Origin: Tunicatimonas pelagia
GTDB lineage: Bacteria > Bacteroidota > Bacteroidia > Cytophagales > Cyclobacteriaceae
NCBI RefSeq assembly: GCF_030506325.1
Contig: NZ_CP120683.1
Coordinates: 310,001-374,000, forward strand
Reading direction: 5' to 3'
DNA length: 64,000 bases
The translations under genes and the position numbers were made by a program. Position 1 is the stretch's first letter; each line of letters starts with the position of its first letter. The notes under the pieces are model-generated. The model searched no databases, was not told where the DNA came from, and saw nothing but the letters and a program-made list of their open reading frames with translations. Of the stretch, positions 1-8,452 are shown one piece after another.

Positions 1-395
1 AAGTTAATCGTGAGAGCCGTTCCGGCAGTACCACCCGCATTAGAACCTGAGAAAGGGGTAGCTGTTAGCGTATGATCGCCTAAACTTGGTGTCCAGTTTT
101 TATAGTCTCCGTTAGTATCTCCTTTCAGAGCGTAGGGAGCAACGTTCTCGGTCTGAAAGTTAGCATTTCCGTCTAAAGCAAAGCGCACTGAACCTACTGT
201 AGCCGGGTTGGTGTTGGCTCGTACATTCAAGTTGGTGGTTGGTAAAGTAGCCAGGTTCAGCATTTGGCCATTTTGTAGTACCCCAATGTCAGTATTGGTG
301 TTCGCATTAACTAGCGTAAGGCTAGTAACCGATTGCGACTGTACCGTACTCCAGCTAAATAAGCAGAATAGAAGTAGTAATAGTTGTTGTCTCAT
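1..395 (-). CDS. Exported Ig-like/malectin-associated repeat protein, 5' part only
   Basis: The reading frame starts at the ATG at 393-395 and stays open to the left edge, so only about 131 N-terminal residues are present. The N-terminus MRQQLLLLLFCLFSW is a clear signal peptide ending near VQSQS. The mature part (SVTSLTLVNANTNTDIG, then RANTNPATVGSVRFALDG, then ENVAPYALKGD and GDHTLTATPFSGS) matches a repeat common in large exported Bacteroidetes proteins that often also carry malectin, PKD or sorting domains. This repeat probably forms a beta-sandwich; that is family knowledge, not visible here. The function depends on domains outside the window. No neighbour shares its promoter region on the left of the suf cluster. 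Confidence is high that it is a real exported protein and low for any specific role. Confidence 0.8.
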   Translation of the reverse strand, partial: MRQQLLLLLFCLFSWSTVQSQSVTSLTLVNANTNTDIGVLQNGQMLNLATLPTTNLNVRANTNPATVGSVRFALDGNANFQTENVAPYALKGDTNGDYKNWTPSLGDHTLTATPFSGSNAGGTAGTALTIN

Positions 396-1062
396 AGGAA
401 TGTTATATTATGTTTAGAATTAGTAGTCTAGACAGAACACACCCTTAATTACTCTTCCATTTTCTCGGAAGAAGTTAGCTGTATCGATAAATAACTTCCG
501 TGTGGTACCTTATTAATTAACCCATTTCGGATACAACCGCAGAGGTAAATTGCGACAATAGTAGTAAATATTGGAGGCAGGGTAGTGAGAAAGCGACAGG
601 AATACGATAATTACCGTATATTTTATTACAGGCTATTTAAGATAAATTGAAGCAATTTACAAACATTGCTTGATAAAGATTTAGCTCAATTAACGAGAGG
701 AATACGAATGGGTGAGCCCAGAAAACTCTACCGATAACTTTCTTGGGCGGGGAGCTTGGGGTACAGGGGTAGGAATAATGATGAATAACTCACTTACTCA
801 ACAAGATAATAATCAAACTCTCCGCTTAGGATTGCTATTCACCCGAAAAAGTCAGATATAACGCTAGGATGAAATCAGCTAGTTACTAGCTAACTAAATT
901 AGACTTATTAAACCCTCAAAATGGCAACTTACGTGCATTTTAAGGGTCTTTTTTTTTAGCTTCTTACACGTTCATGTATCTGCGAGCTTTCACTTCGTAT
1001 TTTAAGTGAAATTGCCAAAGGCTCCATTAGCTTATCAGATACATTCTTAGTAAGCAAAGTAC
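396..1062. other. Intergenic region with little coding signal
   Basis: About 670 bases without a convincing gene. It is the upstream region of the exported protein on the minus strand, but I found no clean TAnnTTTG promoter motif for it. On the plus strand there is a 27-codon frame at 778-861 (beginning MMNNSLTQQ) with a purine-rich AGGGGTAGGA stretch just upstream, followed by the terminator at 912-957. That could be a very small gene or a short non-coding transcript. The evidence is too thin to call it a CDS. Confidence 0.4.
912..957 (+). terminator. Rho-independent terminator, plus strand
   Basis: The arms ACCCTCAAAATG and CATTTTAAGGGT pair over 12 positions with a single C-A mismatch around a 12-base loop, and are followed directly by a run of T (CTTTTTTTTT). 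On the plus strand no recognised gene lies upstream, which suggests a short transcript between about 600 and 957. It also lies beyond the end of the minus-strand bacilliredoxin gene, but the T run is on the wrong side for that gene. Confidence 0.6.
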
Positions 1063-1479
1063 TTAGCAGTACTCGTCAAATACGTCTAGCAAATGCTCGG
1101 CAATCATTTGAGCCGAACGGCCTTCAATATGGTGGCGCTCCACAAAGTGAATAAGCTCGCCATCTTTAAATAATGCGATAGAAGGCGAAGAAGGTGGATA
1201 AGGCAAGGTGTATTCTCGGGCTTTAGCTACCGCTTCCTGATCTACTCCAGCAAATACGGTAGTTAAGTTGTCAGGCTTTTTTTCGGAGTGACTAACCGCT
1301 AGTTTCACACCCGGACGCGCTGCTCCAGCAGCACAACCGCAGACGGAGTTGATAACCATCAGGGTGGTTCCCTTATGATCTTCTAAGTGATTAGTAACTT
1401 CTTCAGATGTAGTTAATTCGGTAAACCCAGCGGACGTTAAATCGGTACGCATTGGGGCTACTAAGTCAGCAGGATACAT
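1063..1479 (-). CDS. BrxA/BrxB-family bacilliredoxin
   Basis: This 138-residue protein has the family's start (MYPADLVAPMR) and the CGC active-site motif in the context NSVCGCAAGAARPG at about residues 45-58, on a thioredoxin-like fold. Bacilliredoxins are cytosolic and remove bacillithiol or similar thiol adducts from oxidised proteins; whether this organism makes bacillithiol is not visible here. Length matches the family (about 140 aa). It is the last gene of the suf cluster and lies 91 bases after the DUF59 gene. That position is common in Cytophagales and suggests a link between Fe-S assembly and thiol redox repair, which is inference. The start is the only ATG that keeps the conserved N-terminus. 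Confidence 0.88.
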   Translation of the reverse strand: MYPADLVAPMRTDLTSAGFTELTTSEEVTNHLEDHKGTTLMVINSVCGCAAGAARPGVKLAVSHSEKKPDNLTTVFAGVDQEAVAKAREYTLPYPPSSPSIALFKDGELIHFVERHHIEGRSAQMIAEHLLDVFDEYC

Positions 1480-1570
1480 ATTTATTTTATTTGTAATGAA
1501 AATAGTTTAAAAGTTACAAGTTTAAAGTCTCTTTTGTTTAGTAGTAAACCTGTAACCCTAAGCTTGAAAC

Positions 1571-1900
1571 TCATAAAAACCCTAATTCTAGTTTAGCCGC
1601 TTCAGACATCATGTCTTGGGTGTAGGGCGGATCGAAAGTGAGTTCAATATTAACGTCATTTACTTCTTCAATCGTCTTAATTTTTTCTTCTACTTCACTG
1701 GGAATAGCTTCGGCAGACGGACAGGCTGGGGAGGTCAGGGTCATCAATACGTACACATTGTTGACTGGATAAACATTAATCTCGTAGATTAACCCTAACT
1801 CATACACATCTACCGGAATTTCTGGATCATAGACAGTCTTGATCGCTGAAACGATTTTCTCTCGTAGTGCTCGGGTATCGGTCGTAACGGTATCACTCAT
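1571..1900 (-). CDS. DUF59 (MIP18-family) SUF-associated Fe-S assembly protein
   Basis: A 109-residue cytosolic protein made entirely of one DUF59 domain, with the typical segments VYDPEIPVDVYELGLIYEI near residue 22 and LTSPACPSAEAIP near residue 55. The single Cys in the latter is the conserved residue thought to bind iron or a cluster. DUF59 proteins in suf operons (SufT-like) assist maturation or delivery of Fe-S clusters; they are not strictly required in all species. It follows sufE after 57 bases on the same strand. The acidic N-terminal leader of about 8 residues is not conserved. Confidence in the family is high; the exact biochemical step is unknown. Confidence 0.9.
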   Translation of the reverse strand: MSDTVTTDTRALREKIVSAIKTVYDPEIPVDVYELGLIYEINVYPVNNVYVLMTLTSPACPSAEAIPSEVEEKIKTIEEVNDVNIELTFDPPYTQDMMSEAAKLELGFL

Positions 1901-1957
1901 GAAATTGAATAGTTAATGGTCAACAAATTGAGTAAGCTCAACACCTAACCATACATA

Positions 1958-2410
1958 TTATTTTGGATCACTCTTCGCTATCGCTTGTCGCTCTTTATTT
2001 ACCAAAGCTGCTAGCTTTATCTGTTTAATCATGGCTGCAAATCCATTGGAGCGTTGGGTTCCAATAAATCGATTCATGCCAATTTTATCAATAAAAAACA
2101 AATCAGCATCTACAATGTCATTAGGAGCCTGATCTTGGAAAACGCGCACTAACAAACTTACTAACCCCTTGGTAATCGCCGAATTGCTATCCGCTTCAAA
2201 ATTCATTTTACTCTCTTCTAGCGAAGGCACCAGCCACACTTTCGATTGGCAACCTTTCACTATATTTTCTTCGCTCTTCTTAGCCTCTTCTAGCGGAGGC
2301 AACTTTTGCCCCAACTCTATAATGTAGAAGTTAGTCATCTCCGGGTCACCATCCAGCAAGGCAAATTCTTCTATTATTTCGTTCTGTATTTCGTCAATTG
2401 ATTGAGCCAT
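1958..2410 (-). CDS. sufE: SufE, cysteine desulfuration partner of SufS
   Basis: A 150-residue SufE-fold protein. SufE accepts persulfide sulfur from SufS on a conserved Cys and passes it to the SufBCD scaffold in the cytosol. That Cys is present in VKGCQSKVW at about residue 53, followed by the conserved VSLLVRVF and FIDKIG helices. The length is typical for SufE. Its start lies only 3 bases after the sufS stop, which indicates translational coupling with its partner enzyme. The C-terminal tail after about residue 140 is short and basic, and not conserved in the family. No other function is likely. Confidence 0.93.
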   Translation of the reverse strand: MAQSIDEIQNEIIEEFALLDGDPEMTNFYIIELGQKLPPLEEAKKSEENIVKGCQSKVWLVPSLEESKMNFEADSNSAITKGLVSLLVRVFQDQAPNDIVDADLFFIDKIGMNRFIGTQRSNGFAAMIKQIKLAALVNKERQAIAKSDPK

Positions 2411-2413
2411 AGA

Positions 2414-3667
2414 TTATTTTCCCATCATCTTTACAATACGCTGTAGCCCTTCTACTAATTGATCGATCTCCTCCTTCTTGTTGTACATGGCAAACGAGGC
2501 TCGAACTGTTCCTTCCAACCCAAAGTGAGCCATCAGCGGTTCAGTGCAATGATGCCCAGTACGCACCGCAATACCTCGGGCATCTAACATCTGCCCTACA
2601 TCAAAATGAAAAATATCGTCGAAGACAAACGAAACAACATTCATTTTCTTCTCAGCAGTTCCAATCATTCGCAGACCAGACACTTCACTCAATCGCTGGT
2701 GAGCGTATGCTAACAGTTCTTCTTCATATGCTCGCATGGCGGGTTTGCCCAGTTGATTGATATAGTCAATCGCCGCTTTGAGGGCAACTACATCGGCAAT
2801 ATTGGGCGTACCTGCCTCAAACTTGTAGGGAATATCATTGTAGGTCGTTTTCTCGAAGCTTACGCTGCGAATCATCTCTCCTCCACCTTGGTAAGGAGGC
2901 ATTTTCTCCAAAAGACGACGCTTACCGTACAATGCTCCCACTCCGGTTGGGCCAAATACTTTGTGCCCAGAAAAAATGTAGAAATCACAATTTAGGGCTT
3001 GCACGTCAATATCTAAATAAGCCGTTGATTGCGCTCCGTCAATTAGCACTGCCGCCCCTTGTGCGTGAGCTAAATCGATAATTTCTTTTACCGGATTAAT
3101 GGTTCCTAACGAATTGGAGACATAAACTACACTCACTAGTTTAGTACGCGCCGAGAGTAGTTTTTTATACTCCTCTAGCTCAACCTCACCTCGTTCGTTT
3201 ACGGGAATTACTTTAAGCTTAGCTCCTTTTTCTTCACAGAGCATTTGCCAAGGCACAATGTTGGAATGATGCTCCATCCCCGAAATAATGATCTCATCCC
3301 CTTCTTTTAAGTTAGTCCGGCCAAAAGTAGCTGCTACCAGATTAATGCCATCGGTGGTTCCTTTCGTAAAAACAATCTCTTCCGGCTCATTAGAATTAAT
3401 GAACTGATGAATTGCTTGACGGGTCTCTTCAAATACAGCCGTAGCTCGCTCAGCCAATGTGTGTACCCCCCGGTGAATGTTAGCATTGTCTTGCTGATAG
3501 TAATGCGTTAGTGCGTCAATCACTACTTGCGGTTTCTGCGTAGTAGCGGCATTATCCAAATATACTAACGGACGCCCATTTACCTCTTGATGGAGGATAG
3601 GAAAGTCACTCCGAATCTGATCTATATCTAGCTGAGTGGTGGACACTACTGTGTTTTCCGTACTCAT
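2414..3667 (-). CDS. sufS: SufS cysteine desulfurase (PLP enzyme)
   Basis: A 417-residue class V aminotransferase-fold enzyme that takes sulfur from L-cysteine, forming alanine and an enzyme persulfide. Seen motifs: NGRPLVYLDNAATTQKP near residue 30, EHHSNIVPW (PLP-stacking His) near 132, the PLP Schiff-base Lys in FSGHKVFGPTG near 235, and the catalytic Cys in RTGHHCTEPLMAHFG near 372. Those motifs define the type II SufS rather than the IscS class. The preceding gene is sufD (10 bases away) and the following is sufE (3 bases away), so this is the sulfur-donor part of the operon. The first ATG is used; a short acidic leader of about 15 residues precedes the conserved core. Confidence 0.96.
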   Translation of the reverse strand: MSTENTVVSTTQLDIDQIRSDFPILHQEVNGRPLVYLDNAATTQKPQVVIDALTHYYQQDNANIHRGVHTLAERATAVFEETRQAIHQFINSNEPEEIVFTKGTTDGINLVAATFGRTNLKEGDEIIISGMEHHSNIVPWQMLCEEKGAKLKVIPVNERGEVELEEYKKLLSARTKLVSVVYVSNSLGTINPVKEIIDLAHAQGAAVLIDGAQSTAYLDIDVQALNCDFYIFSGHKVFGPTGVGALYGKRRLLEKMPPYQGGGEMIRSVSFEKTTYNDIPYKFEAGTPNIADVVALKAAIDYINQLGKPAMRAYEEELLAYAHQRLSEVSGLRMIGTAEKKMNVVSFVFDDIFHFDVGQMLDARGIAVRTGHHCTEPLMAHFGLEGTVRASFAMYNKKEEIDQLVEGLQRIVKMMGK

Positions 3668-3677
3668 AATAAACGCA

Positions 3678-5003
3678 TTAAAAGTTAGTATTCAGTCGCT
3701 GATCAATGACCGCCTCAATCTGATGACGAACAAAGTCTAGCTCAATATTTTCTAGCACGTCACCCGCAAAAGCTCTTAGTAAAATGGCTGTTGCTTGATC
3801 TTTACTCATACCTCGCGCCCGTAAGTAAAATAATTGCTCCTTATCAATCTGACCAGTAGTAGCTCCGTGCGAACATTTTACATCATCGGCCCAAATTTCG
3901 AGTTGAGGTTTGGTATTGATAGATGCGTTGTCAGTTAACAAAATATTCGCATTCGACTGAAAGGCGTTAGTCTTCTGTGCATCCTGACGGACATAAATCT
4001 TTCCGTTAAAAACGCCTTTTGAGTAATCGTCCATGATGCCTTTGTACAATTCATTACTGTACGAGTTAGGCTTACGATGGTCTACGGCAGTGTGATTATC
4101 CACGTGTGATTTGCCATCTAACATATACAGACCATACATATGCGATTCGCAATTTTCACCATCCAACGCAATATTCAGGTTGTTACGAAGCATCGCCCCT
4201 TGTAAGGATACGGTTACCCCGGTGAATCGGCTATCGCGAGCCTGATACACTTCCGTAGTTCCGGTATGATACGCTTTTTCGCTCTCTGGCTGCAATTTGT
4301 TGTAGTACACCGACGCATTGGCATCTACCCAAATTTCGCTTACCGCATTCTGATAGCTCGCTCCGCTACCTAGCGTGTAAAACGACTCAATGACTGATAG
4401 CTTACTGCTTTGTTCAGCGATGTACAAATTTCGTGGTGATCCCACACTTGCCCCGGCCGATGTGTCGCTAATAAAGTAGACTAAGACCGGAGTTTCTACT
4501 ACTGTGTTTTTAGGAGCATATACAAATAATCCTTCCTGCGCCACCGCCGTATTAAGTGCCACGAAAGAATCTGATTGATCGGCGGTTTGCTGGGCAAAAT
4601 ACCGGTCGATTAATTCGCTATGGTTTTGGTAGGCTTGGGATAAAGTCGTGATGACCACCCCTTCTTCAGCACTTTCTATCCGCGAAAAAGAAGGCTGAAA
4701 CGCTCCATTGACATAAACCAGCACGTTCGCCGATAGATCGGAAGGAACAACCCTGTCCAATAAGCCCTGCACCGCCTGAGTATCAACATTAGATTTCGTT
4801 AACTCATTGCCATCAAACTCACGCTCTAAAGCCCGGCTAATAGGTGTGTAACGGTATTCTTCGTCTTTTTTTGCCGGAAAACCTAATTTCTCAAAGTCAG
4901 CGAATGCTGCCCGCCGACGCTGATGCCAAGCTGAGTCGCCTTGGCCATTGATAGTCTCTTCCCGATCTTTAATATAGGTTATAAACGCTTGTTCTAAACT
5001 CAT
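3678..5003 (-). CDS. sufD: SufD, Fe-S scaffold subunit
   Basis: A 441-residue SufB/SufD-family protein. The N-terminal helical part (about 1-110, with PAKKDEEYRYTPI) leads into the right-handed beta-helix core typical of the family. The C-terminal core carries DDVKCSHGATTGQIDKEQLFYL near residue 375, including the His (of CSHGAT) implicated in cluster assembly at the SufB-SufD interface. SufD pairs with SufB and recruits SufC ATPase dimers to build nascent clusters in the cytosol. It lies 59 bases after sufC and 10 before sufS. The sequence is clearly SufD and not a second SufB: it is shorter, and it lacks the SufB block [12 protein letters not shown]. Confidence 0.94.
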   Translation of the reverse strand: MSLEQAFITYIKDREETINGQGDSAWHQRRRAAFADFEKLGFPAKKDEEYRYTPISRALEREFDGNELTKSNVDTQAVQGLLDRVVPSDLSANVLVYVNGAFQPSFSRIESAEEGVVITTLSQAYQNHSELIDRYFAQQTADQSDSFVALNTAVAQEGLFVYAPKNTVVETPVLVYFISDTSAGASVGSPRNLYIAEQSSKLSVIESFYTLGSGASYQNAVSEIWVDANASVYYNKLQPESEKAYHTGTTEVYQARDSRFTGVTVSLQGAMLRNNLNIALDGENCESHMYGLYMLDGKSHVDNHTAVDHRKPNSYSNELYKGIMDDYSKGVFNGKIYVRQDAQKTNAFQSNANILLTDNASINTKPQLEIWADDVKCSHGATTGQIDKEQLFYLRARGMSKDQATAILLRAFAGDVLENIELDFVRHQIEAVIDQRLNTNF

Positions 5004-5062
5004 TCGATAATGAATTCAATATTTTCACACAAATGTAATTGGCATATTTGCAGACGATTCCT

Positions 5063-5821
5063 TCAAGCAGTTACATCTACGGTTTCCTTAATCCAGTCGT
5101 AGCCTTTTTCCTCTAGTTCCAACGCTAACTCTTTACTACCTGATTTCACAATGCGCCCGTTATAAAGTACATGCACGTAATCTGGCACAATGTAATCTAA
5201 CAGCCGTTGGTAGTGGGTTACTACAATGGTTGCGTTATCTTCACTTCGTAAGGCATTTACCCCGTTGGCGACAATTCGTAAAGCGTCAATATCTAGCCCG
5301 GAGTCAGTTTCATCCAAAATAGCTAAAGTAGGCTCAAGCATGGCCATCTGAAAGATTTCGTTGCGCTTCTTTTCCCCTCCAGAGAAGCCCTCGTTCAACG
5401 AACGACTTAGGAGCGACTGGTCAATATCTACCAGTTTCATCTTTTCCTTCATCATTTTGAGGAAAGCAACCGCATCCAGTGAATCTTTTCCCTTATGCTG
5501 ACGCACTTGGTTCACTGCTGTTTTCAGGAAGTTGGTTGTACTCACGCCCGGAATTTCTACTGGGTACTGAAATGCTAAAAAAATACCTTCTCGAGCTCTC
5601 TCTTCGGGTTCCATCTCTAGCAGGTCTTGCCCCATATATTGCACCGAGCCATCGGTTACTTCAAAATCTTCTCGTCCGGCCAATACCGAGGCCAACGTAC
5701 TTTTGCCCGAACCATTGGGTCCCATAATGGCGTGTACTTCGCCCGGTTTCACTTCTAGCTCAATACCTTTGAGTATTTCTTTCTCTTCTACCCTTGCGTG
5801 TAGTCCAGTAATTTTTAACAT
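5063..5821 (-). CDS. sufC: SufC, Fe-S assembly ABC ATPase
   Basis: A 252-residue ABC-type ATPase that is cytosolic and not a transporter component. Walker A is GPNGSGKST near residue 34, the signature is FSGGEKKRNE near 146, Walker B is LAILDETDSGLD near 166, and the switch His is in VVTHYQR near 200. SufC binds SufB and SufD and couples ATP hydrolysis to shape changes in the scaffold. The length is normal. It sits between sufB (105 bases upstream) and sufD (59 bases downstream) in the canonical Bacteroidetes order B-C-D-S-E. The ATG chosen gives the usual MLKITGLHA start. Confidence 0.96.
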   Translation of the reverse strand: MLKITGLHARVEEKEILKGIELEVKPGEVHAIMGPNGSGKSTLASVLAGREDFEVTDGSVQYMGQDLLEMEPEERAREGIFLAFQYPVEIPGVSTTNFLKTAVNQVRQHKGKDSLDAVAFLKMMKEKMKLVDIDQSLLSRSLNEGFSGGEKKRNEIFQMAMLEPTLAILDETDSGLDIDALRIVANGVNALRSEDNATIVVTHYQRLLDYIVPDYVHVLYNGRIVKSGSKELALELEEKGYDWIKETVDVTA

Positions 5822-5926
5822 AATGATAGGTGGATTATAGCAACGAAATCAGAAGGGCGTCCCACGCTGGACATTCCATGTTGGACACCCTTTCTAATTT
5901 CGTAGTGATTCGAAATAATTATGAAG

Positions 5927-7372
5927 TTACCCTACGCTTCCTTCTAACGTAAGAGCCAGTAGTTTTTGGGCTTCTACGGCAAACTCCATCGGAAGCTGAT
6001 TGAGTACTTCTTTACAGTAACCATTAACGATAAGTGCTACTGCATCTTCTTCACCAATACCTCGCTGTAAGCAGTAAAAAATTTGATCTTCGCCAATCTT
6101 AGAGGTGGTAGCCTCATGCTCAATCTGCGCCGAACTATTATCTGATTCTATGTAAGGAAACGTATGCGCTCCGCAACGGTCGCCCATCAGTAGCGAATCG
6201 CATTGCGAGAAGTTCCGAGCATTTTCAGCCCGCTTCATCACCTTTACTAAACCTCGGTAACTGTTCTGACTTACTCCTGCTGATACTCCCTTAGAAACAA
6301 TTCGGCTACGAGTATTTTTGCCAATATGAATCATTTTAGTTCCGGTATCGGCCTGTTGATGATTGTTGGTTACCGCTACCGAATAAAACTCACCGATAGA
6401 ATTATCCCCTTTCAGTATGCAGCTTGGGTATTTCCAAGTTACGGCTGAACCTGTTTCTACCTGCGTCCAAGAAATCTTAGAATTCTCTCCGGCACAGATA
6501 CCACGCTTCGTTACGAAGTTGTAGATTCCACCCTTGCCGTCCTTATCGCCAGGGTACCAGTTTTGCACGGTAGAGTACTTAATTTCGGCATCTTTGGCCG
6601 CGTACAGCTCTACCACTGCTGCGTGCAGTTGGTTTTCATCCCGCATCGGGGCGGTGCAACCTTCCAGATAGCTTACGTAAGAACCTTCTTCAGCCACAAT
6701 TAATGTTCGCTCAAACTGCCCTGAATTTGCTGCATTGATGCGGAAATAAGTAGAAAGCTCCATTGGGCAGCGTACACCCTTGGGGATATAACAAAAAGAG
6801 CCGTCACTAAATACCGCAGAGTTGAGAGCTGCGTAGTAATTATCGCCAGGAGGCACCACTGAGCCAATATGCTTCTTCACCAGCTCCGGATGCTCCTGCA
6901 CTGCCTCACTAAATGAACAAAATATGATGCCTAACTTGGCCAGTTTATCTTTGAAGGTTGTAGCTACCGATACGCTATCGAATACTGCATCTACCGCTAC
7001 CCCGGTTAACCGTTTCTGCTCTTCGAGCGAAATTCCTAGTCGTTTAAAAGTATCTAGCAATTCGGGGTCTACCTCATCTAAGCTTTTAGGGCTTACCTTC
7101 TGCTTAGGGGCTGCGTAATAGATAATATCTTGATAATCAATTTCCGGGAAAGAGACATTATGCCAGGTAGGCTCTTTTAAGGTAAGCCAATGATGGTACG
7201 CTTTCAACCGCCACTCCAGCATCCACTCCGGTTCCTTCTTTTTGGCCGAGATAAATCGGATAGTATCTTCATTGAGACCTTTTGGGGCTGATTCCTGCTC
7301 AATATTGGACTCGAATCCGTACTTGTAGTCAGATTGGGTAAATTCTTCCAGAATTTGATTGTCCTTACTCAT
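5927..7372 (-). CDS. sufB: SufB, Fe-S cluster scaffold
   Basis: A 481-residue SufB. It forms the scaffold on which nascent Fe-S clusters are built in the cytosol together with SufD and SufC. Hallmarks are [21 protein letters not shown] near residue 183 followed by [34 protein letters not shown] near 220, and the C-terminal [17 protein letters not shown] near 421, with conserved Cys and Glu residues used for sulfur transfer and assembly. It is the first gene of the operon; a promoter candidate lies at 7436-7465. The start at 7372 gives an N-terminal extension ([20 protein letters not shown]) typical of the phylum. Confidence 0.96.
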   Translation of the reverse strand: MSKDNQILEEFTQSDYKYGFESNIEQESAPKGLNEDTIRFISAKKKEPEWMLEWRLKAYHHWLTLKEPTWHNVSFPEIDYQDIIYYAAPKQKVSPKSLDEVDPELLDTFKRLGISLEEQKRLTGVAVDAVFDSVSVATTFKDKLAKLGIIFCSFSEAVQEHPELVKKHIGSVVPPGDNYYAALNSAVFSDGSFCYIPKGVRCPMELSTYFRINAANSGQFERTLIVAEEGSYVSYLEGCTAPMRDENQLHAAVVELYAAKDAEIKYSTVQNWYPGDKDGKGGIYNFVTKRGICAGENSKISWTQVETGSAVTWKYPSCILKGDNSIGEFYSVAVTNNHQQADTGTKMIHIGKNTRSRIVSKGVSAGVSQNSYRGLVKVMKRAENARNFSQCDSLLMGDRCGAHTFPYIESDNSSAQIEHEATTSKIGEDQIFYCLQRGIGEEDAVALIVNGYCKEVLNQLPMEFAVEAQKLLALTLEGSVG

Positions 7373-7435
7373 CAGAAATGATTTGTTTAAATTTTAAATG
7401 GCTAACGTTCCACACCAAAAAACGTTCATCGAGAA

Positions 7436-7465
7436 TAAAGTTAATTCGGTAGAACTAAAAATCAA
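7436..7465 (-). promoter_or_regulatory. Candidate Bacteroidetes promoter for the suf operon
   Basis: Read on the minus strand this stretch holds TTG, 19 bases, then TAACTTTA. The Bacteroidetes primary sigma factor consensus is TTTG/TTG at -33 and TAnnTTTG at -7, so only the final base of the -7 element deviates. It lies 64 bases upstream of the sufB start and after the end of the Lrp gene, so the suf operon can be transcribed independently of lrp. No Fe-S or iron-responsive operator could be identified by eye. Confidence 0.4.
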
Positions 7466-7535
7466 CATACTTCCTTTTCAGAACGAATTTGAACAGGCGT
7501 AGTTACAAATCTTACTAGGAAATTAGAAAAAGATT

Positions 7536-8003
7536 TTAGTCTCCCAGCTGAATATGACGATTCAAACTTTCTTCTAGCGAAATAAGGGTTTCGGTACGAA
7601 CAATTCCTTCAATACGCTGAATTTTATCGTGCAGCACTTCCCGCAGATGTTTAGTGTCACGGCAGTGGATTTTAATGAAGATACTGTAGTTCCCGGTAGT
7701 GTAGTGAATTTTCACTACTTCTGGCACCTTCTTCAGCTCATCTACTACATCATTGTAAAGCGAACTTTTTTCTAAATAGATTCCTAGAAACGCGGTAATA
7801 TCATAGCCAAGTTTTGAGTAGTCCATGTTGAGGGTAGTACCTTGTACAATACCCATCTCTTCCATTTTTCGCATTCGAACATGTACTGTTCCACCCGATA
7901 CGTACACTTTCTTGGCGATTTCAGTATAGGGAATTTTGGCATCTTCTGATAGCAGGGCAAGGATTTTGAGGTCTACGTTATCAATTTCTAAATTTTTGCT
8001 CAT
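7536..8003 (-). CDS. Lrp/AsnC-family transcriptional regulator
   Basis: A 155-residue Lrp/AsnC protein: an N-terminal winged helix-turn-helix at about 5-60 (LKILALLSEDAKIPYTEIAKKV, then a recognition helix in VSGGTVHVRMRKMEEMG) and a C-terminal RAM ligand-binding domain at about 70-150 (KKVPEVVKIHYTTGNYSIFIKI). Such proteins act as octamers or dimers controlling amino-acid and general metabolism. Its target is not visible. It lies 163 bases upstream of sufB on the same strand, with a separate promoter candidate between them. The organisation (Lrp next to suf) could be regulatory but could also be chance. Confidence 0.92.
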   Translation of the reverse strand: MSKNLEIDNVDLKILALLSEDAKIPYTEIAKKVYVSGGTVHVRMRKMEEMGIVQGTTLNMDYSKLGYDITAFLGIYLEKSSLYNDVVDELKKVPEVVKIHYTTGNYSIFIKIHCRDTKHLREVLHDKIQRIEGIVRTETLISLEESLNRHIQLGD

Positions 8004-8156
8004 TTTGGTGCTGTAAATTAGGTTTGATCTAATATTTTCGGCGTTAAATTACGACTGATATAAATTTTTACCAAATTTATTAAATATTTTTTAAATTTAT
8101 GAAGAACTTATTAATTTAGCTGCTGTTATAGAAAACAAAGCTGTTAAGCTAATACA

Positions 8157-8267
8157 CTGTAGGGTGATGAAATTGGCAGCCATGCCCTCCCGTCTCGAGG
8201 GTGGAGACAACGGAATAAATTCTTCGGAACTAACCGCTCCGTGGAGGTTCGACTCCTTCCCCTACAG
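8157..8267 (+). ncRNA. tRNA-like RNA with non-standard anticodon loop and very long variable arm
   Basis: A full cloverleaf can be drawn. The acceptor stem is 8158-8164 (TGTAGGG) with 8260-8266 (CCCTACA), 7 perfect pairs, extendable by C8157-G8267. Then T8-G9, a 3-bp D stem (ATG/CAT) with the Leu-like loop AAATTGGCAGC, and a perfect 5-bp anticodon stem CCCTC/GAGGG at 8185-8201. The T arm is GGAGG-TTCGACT-CCTTC at 8243-8259. CCA is not encoded. Unusual points: the anticodon loop reads CCGTCTC, with C instead of the near-universal T33 and a nominal GTC triplet that does not fit a class II tRNA. The variable region is about 41 bases and itself folds (GGAG/CTCC, CGG/CCG, and a C-TTCG-G tetraloop hairpin). 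At about 110 nt it is longer than any standard Leu, Ser or Sec tRNA. A strong terminator follows at 8314-8345. A normal decoding role looks unlikely. Confidence 0.6.
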
Positions 8268-8313
8268 CTTATCGTCATTACGATTTTTATTTTTGGGTTA
8301 ATGTTGTTTCTGG

Positions 8314-8345
8314 AAAAGGTTATGATCATTCATGACCTTTTTTTA
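8314..8345 (+). terminator. Strong rho-independent terminator after the tRNA-like RNA
   Basis: AAAGGTTATGA (8315-8325) and TCATGACCTTT (8330-8340) pair over 11 positions with one G-U, closing a TCAT loop, followed by a T run to 8344. It lies 47 bases beyond the tRNA-like element and 108 bases before fadD, so it insulates the RNA from fadD and implies that the RNA is a free-standing transcription unit. Confidence 0.8.
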
Positions 8346-8452
8346 TTTCCCCTCCTCAAACATTATTTCTTCCATTTTGCTTAGAGATTTGTTAATTTAC
8401 AATAGTAATTGTAGCTAAAATTAATAAATAATAATTAACTAGCCTTATAAAT

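Noticed and set aside
8157-8267. Ordinary tRNA-Leu, tRNA-Sec or tmRNA
   Set aside because: Anticodon does not fit Leu or Sec, the D stem is too short for Sec, the variable arm is far too long for Leu, and there is no tmRNA tag frame or tmRNA-type 5' end.
8144-8329. Minus-strand frame of 61 codons over the tRNA-like element
   Set aside because: It is antisense to a structured RNA and its terminator, has no motif, and its Arg/Ser-rich middle is what antisense tRNA sequence gives.
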